From Hymenolepis diminuta (taxonomy: Eukaryota > Platyhelminthes > Cestoda > Cyclophyllidea > Hymenolepididae): a DNA stretch of 64,000 nt. Shown piece after piece: positions 21,488 to 36,400 of this stretch. The position numbers and the translations under genes are program-made. The notes under the pieces were generated by a model, which had not been told where the DNA came from, made no database searches, and saw only the letters and a program-made list of their open reading frames with translations. The stretch's first letter is position 1; each line of letters opens with the position of its first letter. The stretch spans positions 1,014,884-1,078,883 of the forward strand of contig CAADRB010000009.1 in the NCBI GenBank assembly GCA_900708905.1, in the 5' to 3' direction.

Positions 21488-24400
21488 CTAGTTTTAGAAT
21501 GCAGAAGAAGGAAAAACAAGCGGGTGAGGCAAGCGTTTAGCTTTGTTTCTCGTTCGATTTTAACTATTCACAACACCGCACCGCTGTCAGTTTTCCCTTT
21601 GCTTGATTAATGAAGCTTACAGAAAGTCACTTTTATGAAGCACAGCCAAGGTCCCTTACTTGGGCCTGTCTAAATGTTGGACATCCATATCTGATGTGGT
21701 GTGCTTGTACAGCTAAGCGAATCCTTCTATAAAAATAGAAACAGTAGACTGTATTAATAAATCACCTCAGTGTAAGTACAATCCTTATCTAAATATCAAG
21801 CTTAATAACACAAATCTTATATTGAATTTATAATTCCCAAGCCAGCTGAAGATAATTCTATCCAAAACTAATACTTTCACGAGTTACTCTTATTAAAGAC
21901 AGTTAATCAGTGTGATTGGCAATTTCATTACCACATTTACTTCAACTCTCCTATGTTAAGATGATGTAAACTGCCTAATGTCATGGCGAATCATTCTACT
22001 TTCTCAATATTTGAAAGAACAAATTAATTGAAGTGACAAGACCGAATACCATGAGTAAACAATCGGTAAATAAGCACCGAATATCGTGGAGGAGGATTGG
22101 CTTTGTAATCCAAGTTACGTATCTGAACATGACCTACTCATAATTTCAATGAAATAGGGCTCAATTTTCGATCTCTCCCTTATCATTTATTAGGTTTCTT
22201 ATTATCCGGTCTCAATTGCTTTCATTTTTCAACCGCAGACAAACTAAGGAGTTTAGAATTGTGAAATATTCGGCAAATATCTGTAGGATCCTTTTCACTC
22301 ACTCCACGAAGCTGTGTTGTGGTTCTTCATGTTTTATTAAGCGTTTCTATGTAGAAACTCATAAAACGTCTTGTTTAAGCTACCACTGCTGTATGTTTGT
22401 ACTCTCTAGAGGGGTTGTACGTGTTTATTTAACTCCCCACAATTGCCGAGCTGACTCACCTCTGGGATTGCAAAAACACTACCGACTCGAATCTGCTTGA
22501 CTTTCTTTCCCCCAGAGATCTTTGCAAGGTTAAAAATCTGCACTAGTCTGATTAAGCGTACTTACCATTTCTTACTCGATTGAATTACTCCAAATTACTT
22601 CGATTTGTGTAGAAGGCATTGTGTCTTCTAACCAGGGTTGATTAACCGGAAGGACTTTTTGGAGGTTCCACTGAAAAATTCTGTCCAGGTTTGTTTATTG
22701 CAGTTAAAAGTCACGCGATGGGACTAGCCGGACTTGAATTATGCCGTCGGAAAAACATTTGATTTATGTTCGCTTTCAGAAACCTGATTCCCTCAATATG
22801 TTCACGCATTGTTGTGGGAACAATGATACGACTCCCTTTCTACCAGCTTAGAAGATATGCATGAAATGAATGCAAAATAATGTTAAATTGAAATATTTGA
22901 AAAAAATGTGTGAATTTAACGTTGAAATGTGCAATGAAATGAGACAAACGCTCCACATAGCCAGAGAAATATTTTCCTTAAGAAATTTAAGAAGTTAGCA
23001 GTTGAAATAACAAAAAGTTAGTGGAATTTAATGAAATCCACTCCTCACAAGTTTAGTTTCCGAATTCCTAACTAGCAAATAAACTTGAAAACCGAAAGAG
23101 CATATAAATTTAAAATAAATCCCATCAGAAGAGATAAACAAACTGAAGTCAAGATGAATTCAGGGATGCCATGGATTTTAATGACCCTTATTTCACTTTT
23201 AAACTTGGCAAAGAATATGCAAGCTCATTCACAATTTTCAAAAGACGGTTTGAATAAAAGCGTTTCCAATGAGTTGTCGCAAGTAGCAGCTCTGGTTCAA
23301 ATTTTTATATCGGCTTACTCTTACTATTTGTAGCTTTGCTTAAGATGTAATACTGATTCTACTGTATACATTAGCGGAGAATTCTGAATACCGACATCTT
23401 AATAACCTCTATTTTTAAGGATTTGAAAATCAAATGGGGAAATATTTACCCCTTAAGTGGTTGAATTGATCAGGTTTTCTTAGTGTCTGAGTTTTTATTA
23501 TTGATTTCAAAGAATTTTCTTATACTGTTATATCATTTCATTTCTAACGCATACACCCCTTGGAGATTTTGCTTAACAATTTTTGAAATTAGAATTTCAG
23601 CCAAGACTGACTGGTTTTATCAGTGAATTTCTATTCGTTCCGCCAGATCTACCTTTGCTTTTTCTTTGCTCTAAATTTCCATAATTTTACCGCAAATGAT
23701 TAAGAATTCAATTACTCACAGTCATTCAAAATTGGAGATCCGTTTTGAACTGAATGTGAGCAAAGAAGGTTATTATGAAACCCATTTCGTCAAAAAGAAT
23801 TAATTGAAGTAAGAGTTGTATAGGAAGATGTTTTAGCTCTCAATATTACATTAATTGATGGGAAAGGAGAGCAAAACTCTAAGATATGAGACCCGAAATG
23901 TGAAGATAAATATTGACCTTGGGCTACATCTGATTTCGTTTCGCTCATTTATGCTTGAAGCCCTGCTTGGTCTGCACTTAATTTAAAAGCTCTTCGTCGG
24001 ATTTTGGAACTTTATAACAGATTTTTCCCATTTCGTCAGTTTTTTTACCATCAAAACTGGCATTTATTCATCTGATGGCAGAAGAAAGCGTACATTTGAA
24101 GCTGCTCAGATGTAAGTGGTTGCGTCCAGTCCTTAGCTAAAGGGACTGGACGTATTAATGTGTTTGCTTGAGTTTATTTCCTTTCTAATATGTATCATTG
24201 TCTCTAAACACAGAACAGTTCTTAATTTTTAAAATTGTGTATTTGCTCATAGCAAGCTGCTCTCAAAGACACGATGATAAATTCAACCGAATTTCTAAAT
24301 AGAGATGCTGCGCTTCTCCTTTTATTCGTCATTCCACCCATGCTCCTAGCCCAAAATTTCAAACTCAAGAGAACAACATTTGTAAAAAATTGCCACACTG

Positions 24401-27400
24401 ACGAATTCACAATCGGTTGTATTCGTCATTCATGCATCTACTGTGAATTTATCCCTGCAGCTTGTTTTAAGTTCACAGCATATGGGTAGAGCGTGTGACC
24501 AGGATGAAGGCGGAGGACATTCAAACATCTGTCAATTCGGAGGAGTACAGTGTGAGTCCTATCAAATAATACTCATTCATCATCGAATGTGACATTGTAC
24601 ACATATGAGTACACACGAGGGTTGAATTGGGTTGGGCTAATTACTGGACACCACCATCTATTAATTTATCTATCCACCCCATCCTTCCATCCCTCAAGTG
24701 ATTAAATACCTTCTATCTTTACCCTGTGAATTTTCTCACGTATGTGTGTAATTCAACCTGTCAAGTTAATGGGATACATCTCGATCTCCCTCTACCCAAC
24801 TCCATAAAGAATGAAACGGAACAGTCAGCTGTCTCTCAAGGGGGTTAATGTAGTATGGGCAACATTAATAGCTGGAAGGTTCTTTACCTACCTGGGAACT
24901 CAGAGATGTGGAAAGATTGGCTATTGGTCGATCTTAAAGATGAACTGGTTTTTTCCTTCTCAATTATTTTGCGGGCGGAGATACGATATGATTTACGGAG
25001 ATTTGGAGAAGGATTTTATTTCTCATGTATTATTTATCCAAGGAAACAAATAGTATTCACTTCAAAAGAACGCTGTGATAGTTAAAATGTCTCTGTCAGC
25101 CTCATCTAATTAGTCATAGCCAAACGATGCTGAGAAAGAGCGAACTTTCAGTTAAATCAGCTGGTCAACAAATTCTAAGTAGTAAGAACGTGAACTTTTC
25201 CAGGAACCCAGGGTCAAATTTCAGGAAGTGAGCTTTTGAAAATTTGGAGTTTACACATCATGCTTCTTAGCAAAAATTGAATAACTAATCACTTCTGGGA
25301 TCCAAAAAATTATGATTTTTGACATCCTGATTTTATCATGTACTCCAAATCGACATCCCCTCTCATTCCATCCCTCACTGAACTATTTAACTGTTCAGGT
25401 AGTATCTCATGAGTAGAACTTGTACATGTAGGTTGCATTGCCATGAGTATAATAAGCTAAAGGAGAGCAAGATATTCACAACTCTCATTTTGGCAAAGCA
25501 ACTGAAATCAAATAGCATTAAAGTTCAATAAAGAGAAAAGAGGAAAAGATTGGATAGATAGTGAATTTGATTGTCGAATTCACTACTTCACTTCCTAAAA
25601 TTCAAATGTTATGATTCATTTCGTTGATTACTGATCAAATTACTGGTTCACACTATTATTATTTGCATAGCCTGTACTCCTAGTCTTCTGCCTTCTTCTT
25701 TTACTACAGTGCTAAGTGATTATTGAAATAATCAAATTACTCTATTTTCCGTAAAAGAGAGTTGCATAATAAAATTCCTCTATTGTGGTAGTTTTAGGCT
25801 TTAAACAATAAAAAATATATTTATTCAAACAGATAATTAGTAGAGGTTTGTTTCATAGATACGAAATGGATAGAATAGGCATATCTTCCAATCCCTTATG
25901 GTTCGATAGAATTCAGTGATTACCCTCCTATTACCTTGAGCCATCTCTCTAAAGCAGTTGTCGATTGTACCCCTTACGATTTCTAAAAAATTCAAAGATT
26001 ACACACATTGGAATTAAGAGAGGAGTTGCTCTGTGAGTCCTTTTTTTCGTGAACAAAAGTATAATTAAAGGCTTTCTTACTTATGGATGTCTGAATATGC
26101 ATTATCTTTTTACGCATTTTTCACATTCACTCTGTACTTCAAGTATCATATTTTGAATATGCATGAAGGCGATAGAAAGTACACTTTTTGCCTGCACCTC
26201 TTTCTTGTGAATAGGTCCAAACACGCGTATTTTATTCTTTACTTCCTTAAATTCCTAGAGTTAGTATATATTTTGACAGTCAAACATGTAAATTCAGAGA
26301 TTTAATGAATAAAACTAAGAGAGTTAGGGGGAGGGATGGGATTCTGACAATTGAATTTGGAGTTTATTCTTAAAGGAAAACTTAATCATTAAGTGTTTTT
26401 TCACGAAAAAGATCATTGGATTGTAATTAAATTTTGAATCGTACATAAGATTCGCCTACACTTGAAACTCCGTTAAAGCATCAATGACCTCGAGTTACGA
26501 CAACAGTTCTAGATGGTCTGATTGTGCATTTCAGATATTATCCTTCATAATCTTTCTACCGAAAAGTAGCTAATTCCCAAACTCCACAATGTATCGATGA
26601 TATAACACTCGTTTGTCCACTAAAAAGCCTCGAAATATCTAACAGGGAGCTAATTTCTATCCACCCTGCAATGACCAGGTCTGATTATAAATCCTGAGTC
26701 AAAATGTGTTTTCTTGTTTGGATACTCAACAGAACTTGTCAGTGGCTTATCCACAAGCGGGTAAATTGGGTATATTTTATTCCCCTTTCAGTCACTAAAA
26801 CCATTTAACTTGATGCTTACTAGACTCTTATTCTTTAAGAATAGTTCTAAATTTTTCAGCTGTAAATTTTAACATTTACTGAAGGAAAATCCTCTTCCTT
26901 CTCGTATTTTGCACTTTTGGAGGAGGAGAAATTTCTATTCGTTTCTATCATATGACATAATCAAGCACTGAGCTATGCGTGAGAAAGTCGGCATCTTCAC
27001 TAGCTTGACTTCACATCATTTGAGGTTGCTTGTTCACGAGGTCTCCGAATATTTTGCTGTTGGGTGGTTAAATTGAAGGTGCGTCATCATTTTCTTATAA
27101 ATTACTAACTCACTGACTCTCTTTCCATCACAGTGTATCCTGTGATTTCAAGTCGCCAGATTGCTACTTCCGCTCGTGGATTAATTTAAAAGTATATCTG
27201 CTGTCTTTCTCCCTTTCTCTCACCGAATGCCATGATTTTATTCTCTACCCGGCTCTTTTATGTGCTGAATACATCTTCATAGACAACTACAACTACAACA
27301 GTTAGGTAGATGGCAATATCGGATAGTGATTTACGACCGTAAAGAGAGTGCTTTCAATTGTGGACACCAGTTGTTATACCATATTGTGTCTTGAATGAAA

Positions 27401-30400
27401 ATATTATCAGGCTTTTGAGACCACCATTTTCAATAAATTTCTCTCAGCTTGCATTTTGTTAGGAAAATGAACTCACGAAAAACTTATAAAAATTTCCAGA
27501 TCTCTAAGGTGATGGGGAAGTAAGTTTCAATGAAAATCTTCATGTGCTTAAATTGTCAGGGGTATTTCATATGATAGAGCCGCTCACCTAGAATGAACAT
27601 GCTAAAAGCAACTGCCATTCAGTTTTCAATTCCATAAGTTCTGTAATGAAACTATGAGGGGCGTTTGGAACTGCGGACAAATGTTTTTTTAAATTCAAAT
27701 TTAAAATAAAACCTTTTGGTATGTGTGCTCTTCGTAGGCTTCATTTTTATAAAAACACAAATTGTTTACACTTGTTAGAGTTCCTGAAATCAGAATGCTC
27801 CGTCTCATTTACGTTGTGTGTTTATGTTATTAATCCCTCTGGAGTGTTGGAAGTGATTCTTTGCCAGAAATATAGCTACAGCAATAATGATCATAAAATG
27901 GTGAAAGGAACTTCATGTCAAGGATATGATTTAAACAAGAGGATATATAAATTTTAGTATAAAGTTTATTAATTGACAATTCAATTGGCATTTGAATATT
28001 TCGACTACGAAATACGAAGATTCTCCTAATGCTTGAGTTAGATTTAATGTCACTTTCCTCTAAAAACCTTCCTGCCTATGGAAATTTGGATATCACCATG
28101 GCGAAAGTGACACAAAGTGTCTGTTACCATACAAAAGACGATATCTCATTCCAGAAGAAGGAAACAACAACAATCCAAGTTATTAATTATACAGTTTTTA
28201 TATAACAAAGTAGTTCCAAAACTTATTTACGTTGTTGGTTCATACATACAGCATAAAGATGAAGCATTATTTTGATAAAATTGGTAGAAGATAAAATATT
28301 ACTTTCGTCAGGGAAAATAGTTAGCAATTTTTTTGAAAACCTTATTTCCCATTTGACAATGCTTTGCATGTGAAAGAATATTTTTGTTCATTTCACATTT
28401 CTCAAAATGAATCTTATTAGTTTTGAGGAAGAAAAAGCAAAAGCTTGAAATTGAATACTTTAAAATATTTAGTAATAGTGTCTATTTCATTCTCATAATT
28501 AAAGAACGGTTAGCTAACAAAAATTACGGTTACAACATATTATAAATTAATGGATGAACAGCTAAAGCCTTGGGAAAGAGTAGGGCATTTAGTCCATCAA
28601 AGCCGTAATAATTAAATCTTCTCTTCTCGGCAGCAGAACATATGGGGCTACATTTTTAAACGATCTTTTGAAGAAGCTTCCTCTGAATCCAATGTCAAAA
28701 CTGAGAATAAGATTCTGATATGTATAGTTTTTAGCCATCCTTGTCATTTATTAGGCCTAAAATACCCGGATACTTGGTACTGGGAGTCCTTGTTGATCGC
28801 CGTGCCCGAGGAACAGTGACACTGTGGATAATGCAAGATCACTGCCTCCTTTTCTGCAAACATTCACGTACTGTTGACATCTTTGCACTTTACCATTACG
28901 CTCAAATTCTTATAAGGTAGAGATTTACGGAATTAGGGACAGGAATTGATGTCGTTGGCTATTTTAATCATGACAGCCTCCTTAGCGACCTTGAATTTGT
29001 GTAAATTTTCTGTTTAATTCTCCTAGTAGTCTGATGATCCAAAAGAAGCTTTCGGGAAAGAAAATTTTGGAGATTTTTCATAGCAAAAAGAAGGCGAAGT
29101 CTTCTTTGTTGAAGTTTGGCTGCAGGATTTCTCAGAGAAATACGATGAGGCAGCTCTTCATGTGTCATTAGCTCTGTGAGAGTGAAATCCTATGATCAGC
29201 CCTTTTGAAGCATTAAAGAGCAATTAATGGATTGCTTTTTTATTGCTTCACACTATAACACAAAACTCTTAACAAAACCGAATGAATGAACAGATTTGAT
29301 TGACAATGGCAAGTGGTTTCACTAGAGCAAAATTCGCGTTAAGCTGAATAAGTGTGCGTAATTATATATGGGGTACTATTTATGTGTGACTCTTGTTTGA
29401 CGAGGATTTAAAAGCCACATCACTCTTTCCCAGGCATTATCTCATGAACTCGATATTTGCTAACTGTAATTAGGAGACAAACGTTAGTGCAAATAATTTA
29501 ATTAAAGTTACAACGGGTCAATAGCTAATAGATACATTAGCATCTTAGAATTTTTGGGGCTAGGGTGAAAATTATGAGCTATCTTAGAAGGTCTAATTGC
29601 CTATCTGCGATCTAAAATGAGTGATTAGATATGAAGACACTCTGAAACCCCTTCAACTGCAAATGTTCTTTCCCGCTACAACACCGATTAAGGTTAGATG
29701 ATAAAAGTTAACCAGAAATCGATTTTCTCACTCAGGATGGTCAATGATACCAACTCTCAATCCAAGATGAGCGTTGATAAATGGTCTTGGTAATTATTAC
29801 AAGAAACCAACGTGGTTGATAATTCGAATCACTCACTTTGCATAGATGGCTATCAACCCCATAATCTCCGGTTTGTTTTGTACACATCTCCATCACTACG
29901 TCAGCTTTTCACGTTCTTCAATTTAAATAATCAATAATCGGTAAACAAGAGCAACTTACGCTACTTACAAAGTATTGATTTGTTATGAACAGAAATAGCT
30001 ATTTTTCTTACTTTAATTGCCTCCCTGCTTTTTTATTTCCATCATCATCATCACGTGTTAAGTTGATAAAACTGTCATTAAAAGTTTCCATTTTTTAGAA
30101 TTGTAGGCAATCATTAGCTCTCCAGATGGCAGAATAAATTGAATACGATTTCAAGTGAACGTTATCTTGAATTTCTAGGAGGTAATTATTTCATGTAATC
30201 TGGATTTTAAACTCTCTATAACATCTACTACCTTGGCTTTGCCTTAGTCATTGAATGAAGTGTACACTCTCTGTTTTTTACTCTTTCGGATTCTTTGCTT
30301 GTACACCTTTATTCCTGTTAAGAGATGAGTGTCTGTTATCTGTTACAAGTGTCACATTTAACTCGTCACTCTTGCTACACTTGCCGTTCTGCAGGTTTTT

Positions 30401-33400
30401 ACCTACAGAAGTAGCAATCTAGTGAAATCAACAGTTGCTTTCATTTAAATTTACGCTTGGGGTTATAATTGAATAAACGTGTTATTATACCGCCGCTTGA
30501 CCATGGGAAAGTATTTATACGCGGAAACACTTAGATAGTCCGACAGAGAATGAAGGGAGGAGGTCAAGTAGAGAATAATGTTAGGACATCAAAAGAGTGT
30601 TATATAAATTACGAATTTACTTATCTTAATAGGTGTAGTACTAAAGTCTCAAATACCAACTACGAGACCTAAGTTTCTGTTCAGAAATCCTTGTTATTTT
30701 GGAAAACTGGATGGTCAGTCATGCTATTTTAATACATTTATCTCAGCTAATATCCATCGGCACCTTAAGATTCAGGGTTTAGATTAGAGTTCACCTCAAA
30801 TGAACTCTATTGAGATCCGCTGAGTTATGATCAAGTAGGATTATCCTAATTTCTTGATCTTCGGATTTACTTCTTGAATTAAAGTAACACAACTGGCCTT
30901 TCTAATTAATCAACCGAATGAATAAATGGAATGATTCACGAAATTTGAAGTTTTGGACGTGAAGCAGTGAACTATCCAGTATAAAAAAGGTTGTGCAACT
31001 CGAATCCAAAAATCTAATGAATTAAGACTTTTTTCAAGGGAAGTAATCATTTAAAATGGAGTATCTACATAGAATTTTGAGTCTGTTAATATTCCATCTC
31101 AACGGTAATTCAATGTCTCAGTAACTTTCAGAACAATGAACGAAATAAACTAATGAGTTTAAATGTTTTATACATTATCAGTAAGCAAAATCGAATATTT
31201 TAGATAGCTTGAACAGAATTCAAACAATTCTGTGAAGAGAATTTGTTTCTCTGGCACTTGGTTTTCATATTACTGTTCCTCAATGCTTATGCTTGGGAAT
31301 GAAGTCATGTCACAGTTGCATTATTCGTAAATTTGACGATAAATCGATTTCCCATATCAAAAGCTCTATATCATTTGTTTTCTTCCTTTGAATCTGGATA
31401 GATAGCTAAAAACAAGGTGGTTACCAGGGAGTGACAAAAAGTTTAAAGGATAAGTTCTCACTAATATATTACGATGACTTACGAAGCCTCCATCCACATA
31501 ATAGTATTTGTTGAGATCACTGAGCAGAACCTATTACCCATCACAAGTGCTCTCATGATTGTATTTCCTGATCCTATTTCAGTACAGCATTTATTTATAA
31601 AATCTAATCTCACTTATATGCACTTGGGTTGAATTTATGAAAAAGTGACTTTTATCTGTAATAGATTAACTTAAAATCTCATCGTCATTATCATCATCAC
31701 ATTTTTCACTTGAAAATGTAAATTCAAATTAACACATGGACTGAAAAGTCCTGGGCCTAACACATAGATGGCGCTAGTTTTATTGCAGTCACCTTTTTTT
31801 CAGTTGATACTAACCTTCAAAAGACAGCTCTTAAAATTTCATGATATTCTATTCATTAGTTTGTGAGTTATTGTGCTAAGAGTGACGCTACTTTTGTTAT
31901 TTTCAAAAAAACGGATCAAACACAATTTCGTGTTTTAATTATACACTGCTTCTTGATGGGAAAAAATACCGTTCAAGCAAGACAATGGCTTGAAAAGTGT
32001 TACGGGGACTCGGCTCCATCAGAAACAGCAATAAAACGTTGGTTTGCTGACTTCAAACGTGGTCGTAGAGACACCGACATCGAGACACACAGAACGCAGT
32101 GGACGTCCAAATGAGGCGGTAACACCAGAAAACGTAAAAAAATCCACAAAATCATTTTGAATGATCAAGAAGTGAAGTTGCGTGAGTTAGGTGACATCGT
32201 AAAGATATCAAAAGAACGTNNNNNNNNNNNNNNNNNNNNNNNNNNNNNNNNNNNNNNNNNNNNNNNNNNNNNNNNNNNNNNNNNNNNNNNNNNNNNNNNN
32301 NNNNNNNNNNNNNNNNNNNNNNNNNNNNNNNNNNNNNNNNNNNNNNNNNNNNNNNNNNNNNNNNNNNNNNNNNNNNNNNNNNNNNNNNNNNNNNNNNNNN
32401 NNNNNNNNNNNNNNNNNNNNNNNNNNNNNNNNNNNNNNNNNNNNNNNNNNNNNNNNNNNNNNNNNNNNNNNNNNNNNNNNNNNNNNNNNNNNNNNNNNNN
32501 NNNNNNNNNNNNNNNNNNNNNNNNNNNNNNNNNNNNNNNNNNNNNNNNNNNNNNNNNNNNNNNNNNNNNNNNNNNNNNNNNNNNNNNNNNNNNNNNNNNN
32601 NNNNNNNNNNNNNNNNNNNNNNNNNNNNNNNNNNNNNNNNNNNNNNNNNNNNNNNNNNNNNNNNNNNNNNNNNNNNNNNNNNNNNNNNNNNNNNNNNNNN
32701 NNNNNNNNNNNNNNNNNNNNNNNNNNNNNNNNNNNNNNNNNNNNNNNNNNNNNNNNNNNNNNNNNNNNNNNNNNNNNNNNNNNNNNNNNNNNNNNNNNNN
32801 NNNNNNNNNNNNNNNNNNNNNNNNNNNNNNNNNNNNNNNNNNNNNNNNNNNNNNNNNNNNNNNNNNNNNNNNNNNNNNNNNNNNNNNNNNNNNNNNNNNN
32901 NNNNNNNNNNNNNNNNNNNNNNNTTGAACCAAAAACTGTGTTTTCTTTGTTAGGCCCGGGACTTTTCAGCCCATGTGTTATCTGAGAACGTATTGCTACG
33001 ATCCACTTTTCTCAATTACCTTGCGATTTGCTAGATGCTCCTATTTAATTTTTAAAAAGAAGTGCACAATTTTAAATAGGATTAGCATCTTGATGCGCCT
33101 TTATTGACATGTTGTAAGTGGGCTTGCAAATTCCTTGAAATATTTATCTGTATGTATAAAACAGAATTAAATAGGTATTATTGTTCGGTCATAGTGTTGA
33201 ATTAATAAAATAAAGTGGAAATAAGTGTCAGTGGCTTAGTGGTTAACTCGTAAGTAGACCAAGTCAGGAGTTAGTTCGATACTCATTGATAAATTCAAGC
33301 GAATAAAATGAGTGACCTTGGGGAAATCCCGTGGCCAAGTTTTAACGAAGAATACTATCTCTTTAGGTTACTGTTAAAAGTCTCCCAAGTTTCTTTGCCC

Positions 33401-36400
33401 TAAACTTCTTGCGAGTCATCAGCTGCCAAAAAGAGCTAGAAGGAAAGCCCATACAAATCGATCGAACGCTGAGGAAGACTTCGGTTTGATAGTACTGCCA
33501 TGATTGATAAAACAAAAAATATCAACTCCTGTTTCTGAAAGTATAAATTCTTAACTCAATGGAATTAGAACAAAGAACCATTGAAGAGTAAAGCAGCCAA
33601 CTATATTCAGGTGTTCTCAGAAAATCAAGACTTTTCGAAGAAATTTCTGTTCCTCAGATGAAATGATCATCAAGAACTTCCAGTGTACAGTTTCCAATTG
33701 TCTTAAGATTTATGAAAGATAATAGTGCCCGAACTATCACAGAATGTTAACCTCAGCGTTGGCATCCAATTTAATGCGAGTCTCTTCAAAGCATCTGTTA
33801 AAAATGCAACGGCGTGGCTGGGTAGTGAAAAGTAAATATTCGGAATCGCATGTTCAAAAGCTTCCTATACTTCCCCCAACTCATTTTCTTACAGCCAAGG
33901 CTATGCATTTGTTTGTCCGAATATTATAATATACATCATCTTTGTAAATGAGTGCATTTAGTGTAGAAAAAATCTGGCTTATTCTAACTGAGGAAATAAT
34001 AAAGGATAAGTATCGCATGAAAAGTTTTACTTAAATGTTTTAATGATTTAATTAAGTCGGAACTACTCTGTGACCTATCATTAATTACCAAACGCCTCGG
34101 CAACGATTCTGAATGGATTACCTCCTGTACCAGTGGTGTAATTTACCTTAGGCGAAATAACTTATACCCTAGGGAGACGTGGACTTCCGGTGACCACATA
34201 TTATCAACCAACAAAGCTCCCCACTGAAGTCGACTGAATCAACCACTTGACCTTAGCTGTACGTAAAAATTAGCATTTAGCATATTTTCCGATCGCAAAT
34301 AAGAGGCAAGCCATTCTAGGGTAGTGGAAATGAAAGTATACTAAATCAGATATTTTGGATATGAAAGTCCGTTTACCAAATCTAACTTCAATGGCGAAGA
34401 ATGCTCAACTATGTATCTGGTCGACATCTGCAGAAATGTGTTTTTATTTGACTGATCAAGGCGCTACACCGGATATATTCGAAGATCTGCATATAATACC
34501 GATAGCATCAATATGCTTTTAAATCTTTTTGGTCTGTCAAAACTTCTGAACCGATTTCTAAGAAATGAAGAATTAGACGGTAGAATATTTGCTTAGTTTT
34601 AGTCGCCAATTTCAGGAGCAAAAATAGGAATATCCCCGTAGTAAAGCACTGAATAGAAGTATAGTTAATAGTGGTAACGCAAAGAAAATTAATTTACTGC
34701 ATTCCACTGTATATTTCACACGTAAACGCATCTTCGCTTTTTTCTCTGTTTACTCCACCATTTAACTTCCCTAATGCGAAAGGAGGCATCAAATAATTGC
34801 TTGATCAACGATATCCATTCTCGATAAGAGAGGAATTAAGATCATTTCAACAATTCTTCACACATGAACTAAAAACCGTGATGAAGGACCGAGATATCTT
34901 TAAAGCAGTTTACTCAGTATTGAAATGTTTTATACGATAATGTTCTTAAATATAGAATTTTTATTTTCAATATATACATATAAACATGAAGTAATTTATG
35001 CACTTTTTAGGCTGAGAACAATCAATTCATTATAATTACCCGAGTAACGGATTTTTTTATCAAGCCCAGTATCAAGATGGGAAAGAATCTGGTGGACCTG
35101 TTTGATCTCATGTTTCAATCATTTTTTCTTTTAGCATTCATGCCTTATTGCTGACAAACCCAATTTGACCAAATAATGGACTTCCAAATAAACTAATTCT
35201 GAGAACTATCGAAAGTGTCACTACTGATTCTGGTAATTCAACCACTGAAATTCGAAGACGTTGCATCAGATTTATCCAGACATTCGAGCATTGCTCTCTT
35301 TGTTTCGGTTTCTCTTTATCTAGCAATCAGTGTCATAACATTTTTGTTCCCGAACTCACACTCATCAGGAGCTTAAATATTCTCACACTCACGAGGTTAC
35401 ATTTTGTGATTTTAAGGAGAATTTTTTAATAAATTCTTCAGACAAGGTTGTCTAGCCCTAATGAGATTTTCCATACGCCGGTATCCATTTGGCCTTGAAA
35501 TTTGGCTAATCTGAATGGCTATTTGCTTTCTGGATTAAAACAGTCTTTAAGTTAGACGATATGAATATATACTCATTTACCTCATCGACTAATGGAAGTT
35601 CTGAGGAACCTGAACCTCTTATGACCTTCATATCTCATAATGAAGTTCCCCCTACATGACCCCAAACACCTATATTTGGTGCAATATTTTCTTCTCATAT
35701 AAAACTAGAAAGCGGTTTTAAAAGGAGGACTCAAAAGGTTTATATAACGTAATATTGTCATGGTAAATTCCCCTTTAAGAAATACTCAAGTTTAATGAAT
35801 CGTAGTAGAGAATCCCAAGATCTCATCTTTGAATTTATTCTGGTAAAAAGGGTTGTATTTGAAGGATAAATTACCAAACATCTTGATATATCTAACTGAA
35901 GAACCCTTATAACTTTGTAACAGTAATGTATATAGCTGATTATCGCTATAAAGAATGATTAGGTCAGTGTTTGATCATGAATATTTAAAAGAACTCTTTA
36001 CACAATGATTCTGATTACACTTGTATTTTCATTCTTTTATATGATAGGTGAGAAGATTTGATAGCTTATTCCTATAAATCAGTTTCATCATAAACCGGAC
36101 AGATCAGGTTAATTGGTCAAAAAAAGGAATCTACCGAACCTCGTCCAGTTTAGATTTTTTAAATATGGTTCAAGAAATGAACATTTATGAAAGAAATGAT
36201 CAGTAAAATGATGAGAGATTTCTTAGAGCCTATTAAAAACAGAGTAGCTCAAAAAAGTTCCTAGTAAGTTTCTTTTAATAAAAGAAAGAGAGCAGAAATT
36301 GGATGAAAAATACTGGGATTGCAGAAGTTGTCATTGGATTTTTACTTCATTCAGTATCAGTGAACTATAAAGATATACAAACGAAGATATATAATTTTAT

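Noticed and set aside
22216..22500. 94-codon cysteine-rich plus-strand open frame
   Set aside because: The cysteines reflect TGT-rich A/T sequence, and the end overlaps a better-supported minus-strand exon.
24478..24550. Plus-strand cysteine-containing exon-like piece (ACDQDEGGGHSNICQFGG) ending at GTGAGT
   Set aside because: It recalls an EGF or follistatin-type module, but the minus strand is equally open here and no neighbouring exon fits.
27132..28200. Plus-strand pieces resembling a MAM domain (CDFKSPDC at about 27140, SVSFTLCVYV at about 27800, KDDISF at about 28135)
   Set aside because: The pieces do not join in phase, about 60 residues of the domain are missing between the first two, and one adjoins repeat C. 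Probably coincidence.
29030..29075. CTGATGA followed by GAAAG, resembling a hammerhead ribozyme core
   Set aside because: The required stems do not pair and no cleavage site fits. The same holds for CTGATGAATCC at 41820.
28755..29171. Plus-strand open frames with usable splice sites
   Set aside because: They overlap minus-strand exons that link in phase to five other exons. The plus reading links to nothing.
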